Shown here: positions 1 to 6,041 of the stretch, in pieces
Layout: the number at the start of each line of letters is the position of its first letter
Numbering within the stretch: the stretch's first letter is position 1
Origin: Verrucomicrobiota bacterium
GTDB lineage: Bacteria; Verrucomicrobiota; Verrucomicrobiia; Chthoniobacterales; UBA10450
Assembly (NCBI GenBank): GCA_003221375.1
Contig: QHRI01000014.1
Coordinates: forward strand, 1-7,331
DNA length: 7,331 nucleotides
Direction: 5' to 3'
Notes under the pieces: generated by a model
Told to the model about the DNA's origin: nothing
What the model saw: the letters and a program-made list of their open reading frames with translations, nothing else
The model's database searches: none
Position numbers and translations under genes: made by a program

Positions 1-197
1 GGCTCCGGCTTCATCACCATTCCCTGGCCGCCGCCGAACGGTGCATCGTCCACGATGTGATGCTTATCAGTCGCCCACTCTCGCAAATTATGGATTTGAA
101 GATCGACAATCCCATTTTCCTGGGCGCGCTTCATGATGCTTTCGCCAAGAGGCGCCCGGCAGATATCGGGAAACAGCGTCAGGATGTCGATCTTCAC
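1..197 (-). CDS. trmD: tRNA (guanine37-N1)-methyltransferase TrmD, N-terminal part (runs off left edge)
   Basis: TrmD transfers a methyl group from S-adenosylmethionine to N1 of G37, next to the anticodon of several tRNAs, which prevents +1 frameshifting. About 65 N-terminal residues are visible. They match the family start closely: KIDILTLFPDI at residues 2-12, the ESIMKRAQENG helix at 19-29, HNLREWATDKHH at 36-47 and the glycine-rich DDAPFGGGQGMVMKPEP at 50-66. The trefoil-knot SAM site and the C-terminal tRNA-binding domain lie outside the window. The start is taken as GTG at 195-197, because homology begins at the next residue; a GAGG about 11 bases upstream may serve as a weak ribosome site. 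A TTG further upstream in frame is less likely. It is the last visible gene of the ffh-rpsP-khpA-trmD set, 53 bases after khpA. The family assignment is very secure. Confidence 0.95.
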   Translation of the reverse strand, partial: MKIDILTLFPDICRAPLGESIMKRAQENGIVDLQIHNLREWATDKHHIVDDAPFGGGQGMVMKPE

Positions 198-250
198 TCG
201 AGAAGGAACCTCGAACGGCCTGCGGCCAACGTCCAATCGGAGATGGAAAT

Positions 251-481
251 CTACTCGACGATCTCGAGGATCGCCCGTTGGCCATGGCGCGCCGCCGAAC
301 TGGCGAGCAAGGCGCGAATAGCCTGAACGGTCTGGCCGCCGCGGCCAATCACGCGACCGACGTCCCCCCGTCGAAGTTGCAGCTTAAAGACAGTTGTTCT
401 GCCGTTTGGAATTTCCGTCAGTACCATGTCGTCGGGAAATTCGATCAACTGGCGAATGACAAACTCGAGAAACTCTCTCAT
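251..481 (-). CDS. khpA: KH-domain RNA-binding protein KhpA (YlqC family)
   Basis: This 76-residue protein consists of essentially one KH domain. The diagnostic GxxG loop is GRGG at residues 46-49 within GDVGRVIGRGGQTVQAIRALL, which is the usual KhpA/YlqC signature, followed by the helix and strand ending LEIVE. The length matches the family (about 75-80). In Gram-positive bacteria KhpA pairs with KhpB/Jag, binds RNA and influences cell division and elongation; the role in this organism is inferred from the family. The gene sits between rpsP and trmD, its classic place. The ATG start is chosen because the N-terminal helix REFLEFVIRQLIEFPDD is typical, although I see no clear Shine-Dalgarno sequence in front of it. 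The 185-base gap from rpsP is long for an operon, so an internal promoter is possible. Confidence 0.93.
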   Translation of the reverse strand: MREFLEFVIRQLIEFPDDMVLTEIPNGRTTVFKLQLRRGDVGRVIGRGGQTVQAIRALLASSAARHGQRAILEIVE

Positions 482-666
482 GCGCCAGAAAGACTAACTG
501 CGAATCCGACTTCGCACAATAGTTACGGCGCGACGTGTGACCATGAATAAACACGAATTCTCGCTAATCCGAGATTGCATCGCTCCGGCAATCTGTGCTT
601 CTCAGAGGGCCATATCATCAGTGACGGCTCGCAGAAGCCAACCGTACTTGAACAAACTGGCCGATG
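482..666. other. Spacer between rpsP and khpA, no gene seen
   Basis: I see no credible gene here on either strand. The only reading frames are short and lack family resemblance. The stretch contains a perfect 6-base inverted repeat described separately and a weaker TCTCG/CGAGA repeat near 560-575. It may hold an internal promoter for khpA-trmD, but no good -35/-10 pair is visible. Confidence 0.5.
499..516 (-). repeat. Short inverted repeat in the leader of khpA
   Basis: TGCGAA and TTCGCA form a perfect 6-base stem around a 6-base loop. In the khpA transcript it would fold 17 bases before the start codon, close to the ribosome-binding zone where no Shine-Dalgarno is evident. It has no T-run on either side, so it is not a standard intrinsic terminator. 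Any regulatory function is conjecture; a repeat of this size can arise by chance. Confidence 0.3.
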
Positions 667-1008
667 CTAGCTCGCGCTTTCGGTCGGAGGCGCCGGAGGT
701 GGTGAGGGTTCCTGGACCGATTGCTGCTCTGTTTGCTCCGCTTTGGAAGCCGGTTCCGCAGTTGCTGTCGCTTTCCTATTCGTCTTGATCAAACTGCGCA
801 CCGTATCGGATGGCTGTGCGCCCTTGCTGATCCAGTATTCGACTCGATCGATGTTCAACGTACTATTATGATCGGGTTTCTTTGGGTCGTACGTGCCAAT
901 CGTTTCGATAAATTTTCCATCGCGCGGACTGCGCTTATCGGCCACTACCACTTTGTAGTAGGGGCGATTCTTCGTTCCCTCTCTGCGTAATCTGATTGAA
1001 ACTGCCAT
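667..1008 (-). CDS. rpsP: 30S ribosomal protein S16 with a C-terminal tail
   Basis: S16 is a small-subunit protein that stabilises 16S rRNA during 30S assembly. The 113-residue product begins with the canonical MAVSIRLRREGTKNRPYYKV, then VVADKRSPRDGKFIETIGTYDP (21-42) and a second half with RVEYWISKGAQPSDTVRSLI (55-74), all hallmarks of the family. The conserved core ends near residue 79; many S16 proteins are 80-90 residues. The remaining 34 residues are low-complexity, rich in Ala, Glu, Gln, Ser and Pro, and probably disordered. The ATG lies one base after the ffh stop (TAA-C-ATG). A GAGAAG inside the last ffh codons, about 5 bases before the ATG, is a good Shine-Dalgarno and fixes the start. 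Tight coupling to ffh is therefore likely. Confidence 0.97.
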   Translation of the reverse strand: MAVSIRLRREGTKNRPYYKVVVADKRSPRDGKFIETIGTYDPKKPDHNSTLNIDRVEYWISKGAQPSDTVRSLIKTNRKATATAEPASKAEQTEQQSVQEPSPPPAPPTESAS

Positions 1009-1009
1009 G

Positions 1010-2371
1010 TTAACTTCTCATTCGCGCCAGTTGCGCCATCATTTTTTTCATTTTGCCCGTGCTTTTCATCATCTTCCGCATCTGATCAAAGCGTCGTAGC
1101 AAGTCGTTCACCTCCGTGACCGTGCAACCGCTGCCGCGTGCGATTCGCTGACGCCGCCGCGCATTTAAAATGCCGGGGCGCGTCCGCTCTTCATTCGTCA
1201 TCGAAAGCACGATTGCTTCCGTGCGCTTAAGCTGCTTCTCGTCAACAGAAAGGCCCTGCACATTACTCATGCCAGGCAACATGCCAAGAATATTCTCGAG
1301 CGGCCCCATCCGCTGCATCATCTTGAACTGCGCCAGAAAGTCATTGAAATCAAATGAAGCCGTGCGCAGTTTCCGCTCCAACCGGGCGGCTTCTTCTTCG
1401 TCGATCGCTTCCGCCGCTTTTTCGACCAAACTAACAACGTCGCCCATGCCGAGAATCCGGCCCGCGAGCCGTTCCGGAACAAAGACTTCAAACTGATCGA
1501 GTTTTTCACCGGTTCCGGTAAACTTGATTGGCTGCCGCGTCACTTCGCGCATCGACAACGCCGCACCGCCACGCGCGTCTCCGTCAAGTTTCGTCAAAAT
1601 GATTCCTGTAATCGATAGAGCTTCGTTAAAACGGGATGCAACGCTGACTGCCTGTTGTCCCGTCGCGGCATCAACTACCAGTAAGGTTTCCTGCGGATTT
1701 AAGAATTCTTTCAACCGTTTCAGCTCTTGAATCAGCGCTTCGTCGATTTCCTGGCGACCCGCTGTATCGAAGATTTCGACGGAGTGGCCAGCTCCAGTGA
1801 ACCCGGGAGCACCGCTGGCATCGCGAGAATTCTGCCCTCCGGACTGCGCGAGCACAGCAGCAACAGCGCGCTCCACATTCTTCTCGGCTGGGTCCGGAGT
1901 GAATACCGGGACCTCGATTTGTCTTCCCAGTGTTGCCAGTTGTTCAATCGCCGCTGGCCTCTGCAAATCGCATGCAACCAACACGGGCGCGCGACCCTGC
2001 TTTTTCAGAAGACGCGCCAGTTTGGCAGAGGAAGTTGTTTTACCTGACCCATTCAGACCGACAATCAAAATACGACCTGAATCGCCGAGGTTAACCGGCG
2101 CGGCGTCGCCTCCGAGCAACGCGGTTAATTCGTCGTGGAAAATTTTTACGATCTGCTGACCAGGCGTAATGCTGCGAAGAACGGTTTCGCCAAGCGCTTT
2201 TTCTTTAACGCGGGCAATGAATTTTTTGGCGACCTGAAAGTCGACGTCGGCTTCGAGCAAAGCGAGACGCACCTGCCGCAACGCGGCATCGATGTTCGAC
2301 TCGTTGATCGTACCGTGACCACGTAACTCTTTGAAGATGTCCTGAAGTTTGTCAGAGAGATCGGTAAACAT
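1010..2371 (-). CDS. ffh: Signal recognition particle protein Ffh (SRP54 GTPase)
   Basis: Ffh binds 4.5S/SRP RNA and nascent signal sequences, then docks with FtsY to deliver ribosomes to the Sec translocon. The 453-residue protein has the full layout: N-domain helices (1 to about 95), the GTPase domain with P-loop GLNGSGKT at 105-112, DLQRPAA at 135-141, DTAGR at 202-206, TKLD at 260-263 and GTGEK at 286-290, and a methionine-rich M domain from about 330 with RIARGSGCTVTEVNDLLRRF (409-428) and MRKMMKSTGKMKKMM near the end. Between the helix before G3 and the DTAGR strand there is an extra Gly/Ser-rich stretch, about residues 177-195 (SGGQNSRDASGAPGF and onward), that usual Ffh proteins lack. 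All catalytic motifs are intact, so it should be functional. The ATG fits the family start (FTDLSDKLQDIFKELRGHG), but no obvious Shine-Dalgarno precedes it. It appears to be the first gene of the operon. Confidence 0.97.
   Translation of the reverse strand: MFTDLSDKLQDIFKELRGHGTINESNIDAALRQVRLALLEADVDFQVAKKFIARVKEKALGETVLRSITPGQQIVKIFHDELTALLGGDAAPVNLGDSGRILIVGLNGSGKTTSSAKLARLLKKQGRAPVLVACDLQRPAAIEQLATLGRQIEVPVFTPDPAEKNVERAVAAVLAQSGGQNSRDASGAPGFTGAGHSVEIFDTAGRQEIDEALIQELKRLKEFLNPQETLLVVDAATGQQAVSVASRFNEALSITGIILTKLDGDARGGAALSMREVTRQPIKFTGTGEKLDQFEVFVPERLAGRILGMGDVVSLVEKAAEAIDEEEAARLERKLRTASFDFNDFLAQFKMMQRMGPLENILGMLPGMSNVQGLSVDEKQLKRTEAIVLSMTNEERTRPGILNARRRQRIARGSGCTVTEVNDLLRRFDQMRKMMKSTGKMKKMMAQLARMRS
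1787..1843 (-). other. In-frame Gly/Ser-rich insertion inside the Ffh G domain
   Basis: These 57 bases encode about 19 residues (Ffh 177-195) lying between AAVLAQ and HSVEIFDTAGR, where typical Ffh proteins have only a short turn. The boundaries are judged by eye against remembered family sequences. The DNA at one end is partly palindromic: CCAGC at 1788-1792 and GCTGG at 1814-1818 enclose a central CCCGGG. This could be an in-frame repeat insertion or just a lineage-specific surface loop. Confidence 0.5.
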
Positions 2372-2482
2372 GACTATCTAGACGCTGGATCGGATTCTCC
2401 GAAGACGATGGCAAAAATTGGCGCCGAAGACGGACTTTTAGCAATGCGTTGAGGACAACGCGTTCCACCTTCCATCACCCAC
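2372..2482 (-). promoter_or_regulatory. Upstream region of the ffh operon
   Basis: These 111 bases separate the deacetylase stop codon from the ffh start, with both genes on the minus strand. They presumably carry the ffh operon promoter, but I find no convincing -35/-10 pair and no Shine-Dalgarno before the ffh ATG. The stretch holds a 9-base-pair hairpin (2443-2464) and a direct repeat of CCGAAGACG (2399-2407 and 2424-2432). The promoter role is inferred from position only. Confidence 0.3.
2443..2464. repeat. Hairpin-forming inverted repeat between deacetylase and ffh
   Basis: AATGCGTTG and CAACGCGTT pair over 9 positions (one T-G wobble) around the 4-base loop AGGA. It lies 19 bases after the deacetylase stop on the minus strand. 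A good T-run does not follow on either strand, so it is a poor match to a classic rho-independent terminator. It could still slow transcription, protect an mRNA 3' end, or be a copy of a dispersed intergenic palindrome; genome-wide counting would decide. Confidence 0.45.
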
Positions 2483-3757
2483 TTATTTCTTGGGCGGCGG
2501 TACCGGCGAGGCGCCTCCTGCCGCGCCCTCTTCGATTCCGAAAGTCCAATGTGCTTCCACTTTTTTCCCCTGTGACTTCGCACTGATGATCACGCCGCAC
2601 GATTTCTCGTGCAACTTTTGCGTCACTTGGTACGACACCGTGCCGGATTTCGGATCATAATTCGCAGGAACAACACCGAGACCGCTCACACGCATTTGCA
2701 CGCTGCCCGGTTCGATCTGACCGACCGCGCTGAGGTTAGCTTTTATCAAGGGAAGCGCCGTGCGCACGGTTTCGCCGTCAGCCGGCTGAGTCGCAAGATC
2801 CTTTGCGCCAACTTCGGCCACCGCCGCTCCTCCTCCGGTGGAGGTCGCGATCATTTTCACAGCATCCTCAAATACCTTGGGTTTGTTCGCTTCGATCGCG
2901 TAACGACCAATTGAATCCATCGACGACGTAAAAGTGATAGGCTGACCGTAAACGGTAAACATCGCCTCGTAACCGGAATTTCGGGCGATCTCCTTAACGT
3001 GTTCGTTGTAATTTCCGAAAGGCACGGCAAAGCAATTCACTTTGATGCCCAGGCGCTGCTCGAGGAGTTGCTTGGAGCCGACCACTTCGTTTTGCATCCA
3101 TTGCTCGTATTGAGGTCCGGTCACTTTCGTTCGGCTCCTCTTTCCGCCGGCAATGAGGGTTATGGTATGGCCCTCGCGCAAGTCCTGATGAGTCGCGGAG
3201 TGTCCCTCAATGTCAACCCCATTGTCGCGCATATCGGCAAGCTGTTCCCACGTGATCGCCTCGCCCCCGCCTAACGAACCACCGCGCACGCCTTCCGTAT
3301 AAATGAACATCGTAAACGGGTAGCCGTATTTCTTCATGATCGGCCACGCGACCTCGTATTGTGACTTCCATCCATCATCGAAGGTAACCACCGCGGATCG
3401 GGGCGGTATGTTCTTTTCGCCGCGTTTCCAAGCAAGCAAATCCTGCATTGAAATGACTGTTATGCCGCGGTCCTTTAATTCCTTCATCTGCGCTTCAAAC
3501 GCGGCAGGTGTGATCTCGGTCCCGGGATAGCGGATCTTGTCCACCAAACGGTGATAGCAAAAAATAATTACTTGAGCTGTTTGATCGACGACCGGTTTGG
3601 TAATCTTCGGAGATGCCGCCACGACTGGTGTGGAAGCGACAGCCGGCGTTGCTGAGGCATTCGCCTGCTGCGAACTCGGAGAAACACTTTCCTGCTTCTT
3701 GCACATCGAAAGGTGGAGCGCCAAAAACAGTGGGAGGATCGCAAATCGGATTATCAT
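2483..3757 (-). CDS. Polysaccharide deacetylase (CE4/NodB domain), predicted lipoprotein
   Basis: Metal-dependent CE4 enzymes remove N- or O-acetyl groups from sugars such as GlcNAc in peptidoglycan or exopolysaccharide; the substrate here is unknown. The NodB domain spans about residues 62-270: YHRL at 69-72, TFDDGW at 125-130 (catalytic D127, metal ligand D128), GHSATHQDL at 185-193 (metal ligands H186 and H190) and FAVPFGNYN at 243-251, which resembles the FAYPxG form of motif 3 in PgaB-like enzymes. Residues 336-408 look like a small beta domain (EPGSVQMRVSGLGVVPANYDP, then GTVSYQV), similar to bacterial Ig-like modules. The tail is Gly/Pro-rich. The chosen ATG gives 424 residues and a signal peptide, MIIRFAILPLFLALHLSMC, with C19 as a possible lipidation site; Met just before the Cys is unusual. 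An upstream in-frame TTG (3817) would place 20 residues in front and spoil the signal, so it is rejected. A Ser/Ala/Pro linker (23-55) follows. It is divergent from an amidase. Confidence 0.88.
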   Translation of the reverse strand: MIIRFAILPLFLALHLSMCKKQESVSPSSQQANASATPAVASTPVVAASPKITKPVVDQTAQVIIFCYHRLVDKIRYPGTEITPAAFEAQMKELKDRGITVISMQDLLAWKRGEKNIPPRSAVVTFDDGWKSQYEVAWPIMKKYGYPFTMFIYTEGVRGGSLGGGEAITWEQLADMRDNGVDIEGHSATHQDLREGHTITLIAGGKRSRTKVTGPQYEQWMQNEVVGSKQLLEQRLGIKVNCFAVPFGNYNEHVKEIARNSGYEAMFTVYGQPITFTSSMDSIGRYAIEANKPKVFEDAVKMIATSTGGGAAVAEVGAKDLATQPADGETVRTALPLIKANLSAVGQIEPGSVQMRVSGLGVVPANYDPKSGTVSYQVTQKLHEKSCGVIISAKSQGKKVEAHWTFGIEEGAAGGASPVPPPKK

Positions 3758-3805
3758 AAAAGAAGTAAAGGGATTAAGCACGCCAGCACAAAACACAAGT
3801 GCTTT

Positions 3806-3817
3806 TTGCAACTGCAA
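3806..3817. promoter_or_regulatory. Candidate operator: TTGCA-2-TGCAA inverted repeat
   Basis: TTGCA and TGCAA form a perfect 5-base dyad with a 2-base spacer. Its edge lies 48 bases before the deacetylase ATG and it is about 95 bases before the amidase ATG. Short dyads of this type are typical binding sites for dimeric regulators, but the size is small enough for chance and no regulator gene is nearby. Function is a guess. Confidence 0.2.
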
Positions 3818-3875
3818 TCAATAGACAGCCGCTGGGCGAATTACGTTGCACCGTTTACGCTTGGCGCAGAAAAAT

Positions 3876-3904
3876 TTGGTAGAACGCGTATTTTTTGCTA
3901 TTAG
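3876..3904 (+). promoter_or_regulatory. Weak sigma70-like promoter before the amidase gene
   Basis: TTGGTA (3876-3881) and TATTAG (3899-3904) are spaced by 17 bases and match the consensus hexamers at four of six positions each. The expected transcription start would be about 3910-3912, at the amidase ATG, which also lacks a clear Shine-Dalgarno. If real, the mRNA would be leaderless or nearly so. Both matches are weak. Confidence 0.2.
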
Positions 3905-3910
3905 ATCAGA

Positions 3911-4642
3911 ATGCCGAGCCAGGTCACTCGTCTTGTTACCATCGCTTTTGTCGCTTCGCTGGCGGCCTGCAGTACCGTTACGACTACCGGGGTCAAAAAC
4001 ACGACTAAAACTTTTAATACGGTCGTAGTCGATGCCGGACATGGAGGGAAAGATAGCGGGGCGTATCGCCGCTACGGACCACCTGAGAAGATGGTTGCCC
4101 TCGATGTCGCCCAGCGTCTGAATCGAAAGCTGCGCGAATCGCAGTTAAAAACTGTGATGACCCGCGACTCGGATGTCTTTATTGAATTGAACAACCGTGT
4201 GGCTATCGAAAATGCGCAGAAAAACGCGATCTTCGTCAGCATACACTTCAACGATTCGCGTCGCCGCGTCGTTCACGGAGTTGAAACGTACTATCATTCG
4301 GGCGCTTCATTCGATCTGGCGAACGGTATCCAAGCGAAACTGATGACGATCCCCCACTCTAAAAATGGGGGCGTGCATACGGCTAATTTTCGCGTGCTCC
4401 GCCTCGCGACCTGTCCGGCAGTACTTGTGGAGTGCGGGTACTTGAGTAATCGCAATGATGGGAGTCAGGCACGTGATTGGGAATATCGTGAACTGCTGGC
4501 AGACCGAATCGCGGAAGCAATTGTCGAGCAACGCTTCGGCTCCGGCGTTTACCACGCTTCGGCGCTGGCAGCGCAATCGCAATCACAGACAGAATCTCCC
4601 AGCGGCGGCACGGGCCTCGCGCCGTCCACCGGACATCGCTAG
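3911..4642 (+). CDS. N-acetylmuramoyl-L-alanine amidase (Amidase_3), predicted lipoprotein
   Basis: Amidase_3 zinc enzymes cut the bond between MurNAc and L-alanine in peptidoglycan and act in daughter-cell separation and wall turnover. The 243-residue protein starts with a lipoprotein signal: charged start, hydrophobic core and lipobox LAAC with C20. The catalytic domain runs from about 36 to 211. Zinc ligands are visible as H44 in VVVDAGHGGKDSGA, E59 in GPPEKMVALDVA and H112 in FVSIHFND; the catalytic glutamate is E174 in AVLVECGYLSN. The conserved GVETYY block is at 123-128. A Ser/Gln/Gly-rich tail of about 30 residues ends the protein. There is no LysM, SPOR or AMIN targeting domain, so it is a compact, membrane-anchored form, presumably facing the periplasm. 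Its stop codon overlaps that of the convergent transporter gene, and it is divergent from a deacetylase that may act on the same wall. Confidence 0.93.
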   Translation: MPSQVTRLVTIAFVASLAACSTVTTTGVKNTTKTFNTVVVDAGHGGKDSGAYRRYGPPEKMVALDVAQRLNRKLRESQLKTVMTRDSDVFIELNNRVAIENAQKNAIFVSIHFNDSRRRVVHGVETYYHSGASFDLANGIQAKLMTIPHSKNGGVHTANFRVLRLATCPAVLVECGYLSNRNDGSQARDWEYRELLADRIAEAIVEQRFGSGVYHASALAAQSQSQTESPSGGTGLAPSTGHR

Positions 4643-5871
4643 AATTCTTTTCCGCGCTCTTCACGCCCGATTGCGGCGAGCAAGATCAACGCCAGAAAAA
4701 CCACCAGCGTAAAAAGGGCGAGCGCCTTTGCATAATCTGGATGCCCGCTCGCATCACGGAAATGGTTAGCCAACCTGGCTTCAACAACCGCGGTGTTGGC
4801 AGCAAATAAGTTTCCGAGTTGATACGCAACTCCTGGGAACGTCCCGCGCACAGCATCGGGCGATAGTTCATTCAAATGCACAGGAACAATTCCCCAGGCG
4901 CCTTGCACCATGAATTGCATGGCAAACCCACCGATGACCAGGAGCGCGAAGCCTGGCGGAAAAACCCAGAGGGGAATGAGGATTATTCCAAATACGGCAG
5001 TCAAAATAATCGATCGACGGCGGCCCCATTTTTGCGACAGATGACCAACCACTGTTCCGCCGCAGATTGCGCCAACAGCGTAAATGATCCCAGTCGCAGC
5101 CTTCTGCGTCACGCCATAGTGACGTTGTTCGCCGAGAAACGTTTGATACATGTCCTGGGTCCCATGAGACATGGCGTTGAACGCCGTCATCAATAAAATG
5201 ACGTAAAGAAAGAGAGCCCAGTGGCGTTTTAGTACAATCAGCAGATCGCTCCAAAAATTACTCGCCTCGCGTTGCTGCCGCAGCCAAACCGGCGATTCAG
5301 GCACCTGAGCACGGATGTACAGTACTAGGAATGCAGGTAAAGCTCCTGCTACGAAAAGACCGCGCCAGCCAAAGAATGGAAAGACGATCCAATACACAAC
5401 GGCCGCCAGCAGATAACCAAACGCATAACCTTGCTGTAGAATTCCCGAGAACAATCCCCGTGCGGCAGTTGGCAGGGTTTCCATCGCTAGCGAGGCGCCA
5501 AGTCCCCATTCTCCGCCCATGCCTATTCCGTAAAGCGCTCGGAAGATTAGTAGCCAGGTGTAATTCGGAGAGAACGCGGTGAGCAACTCCATGAGAGAGT
5601 AAAAGATGATGTCGATCATCAGCGGCATGCGGCGCCCGAACCGGTCGCCGAGCAATCCAAAAATGAACGCGCCTATCGGGCGCATAGCCAGAGTAAGCGT
5701 GATCGCGTAGCTCAGCTCGGCGATGCTCGTGCCAAAGTCGCGTGCCATCGGCACGATCACGAACGTGAGCAGGAAAAAATCAAAGGCATCCAGCGCCCAA
5801 CCCAGAAAACAAGCGAGGAATGTATTGCGCTGATTGCGGTCGAGCGACTTGAAGAGCTGCACCGCTTCCAT
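4639..5871 (-). CDS. MFS transporter, SHS/JEN-like monocarboxylate:H+ symporter
   Basis: This 410-residue, very hydrophobic protein has the pattern of a 12-helix major facilitator. MFS motif A is seen as GLLGDRFGRRMP (72-83), and its counterpart in the second half is GHLSQKWGRRRS (277-288). The GIGMGGEWGLGASLAMET block (115-132) followed by RGLFSGILQQGYAFGYLLAA is typical of the sialate:H+ symporter (SHS) family. Residues 232-244, NAMSHGTQDMYQT, fit the JEN signature N-x-x-S/T-H-x-S/T-Q-D-x-x-x-T known from yeast lactate/pyruvate permeases. A short-chain monocarboxylate is therefore the best substrate guess; sialic acid and other acids remain possible. An ATG at 6093 would add 74 residues rich in Arg and Ser without membrane character, so the later ATG is chosen; an AAAGG lies just before it, rather close. 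A TAGAAT box stands 20 bases upstream. Confidence 0.87.
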   Translation of the reverse strand: MEAVQLFKSLDRNQRNTFLACFLGWALDAFDFFLLTFVIVPMARDFGTSIAELSYAITLTLAMRPIGAFIFGLLGDRFGRRMPLMIDIIFYSLMELLTAFSPNYTWLLIFRALYGIGMGGEWGLGASLAMETLPTAARGLFSGILQQGYAFGYLLAAVVYWIVFPFFGWRGLFVAGALPAFLVLYIRAQVPESPVWLRQQREASNFWSDLLIVLKRHWALFLYVILLMTAFNAMSHGTQDMYQTFLGEQRHYGVTQKAATGIIYAVGAICGGTVVGHLSQKWGRRRSIILTAVFGIILIPLWVFPPGFALLVIGGFAMQFMVQGAWGIVPVHLNELSPDAVRGTFPGVAYQLGNLFAANTAVVEARLANHFRDASGHPDYAKALALFTLVVFLALILLAAIGREERGKEF

Positions 5872-5891
5872 TGCCTTTGATCTACTTGCCG

Positions 5892-5897
5892 ATTCTA
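5892..5897 (-). promoter_or_regulatory. Candidate -10 box for the transporter gene
   Basis: On the minus strand this reads TAGAAT, matching TATAAT at five of six positions. Transcription would begin about 14 bases before the chosen transporter ATG, leaving room for the AAAGG ribosome site. The -35 element is poor (CTGCAA at 18-base spacing), so the call rests mostly on the -10 box. It also argues against the longer 484-residue reading frame. Confidence 0.3.
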
Positions 5898-6041
5898 AAC
5901 TTGAAAAGCGCGTTGTTGCAGTCGCGTTCTGCCCCGGCGCCGTCTGCCTACAAGATCCTCGGAGTAGCCTTCGGGAAGACCGAGATTCATTCATCATTCG
6001 GACTACGTGATTGTTCAGTCGAAGTCTCAACCAACCTCGAT

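Larger units (their letters stand above)
3758..3910. promoter_or_regulatory. Shared intergenic region between divergent deacetylase and amidase genes
   Basis: This 153-base stretch must contain the promoters of both envelope genes. It is richer in A and T than the genes around it. It holds a 12-base inverted repeat (3806-3817), a 5-base inverted repeat AGCAC/GTGCT (3785-3803) and a weak promoter-like pair before the amidase. No gene is visible. Control of both genes from here is inferred from the layout. Confidence 0.5.

Noticed and set aside
1797..2159. A 120-codon open frame on the plus strand opposite ffh
   Set aside because: It lies wholly within the conserved G domain of ffh and has Cys/Ser/Arg-rich composition without family features; a shadow of the real gene.
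2399..2432. Direct repeat CCGAAGACG, two copies 25 bases apart
   Set aside because: Only two 9-base copies in a GC-moderate spacer; chance is a sufficient explanation, and no third copy shows a pattern.
3758..3817. Upstream TTG start of the deacetylase
   Set aside because: It would put 20 residues before a complete lipoprotein-like signal peptide that begins at the ATG at 3757.
4868..5254. A 128-codon open frame on the minus strand inside the transporter
   Set aside because: It overlaps the well-supported transporter in another frame and has no recognisable motif.
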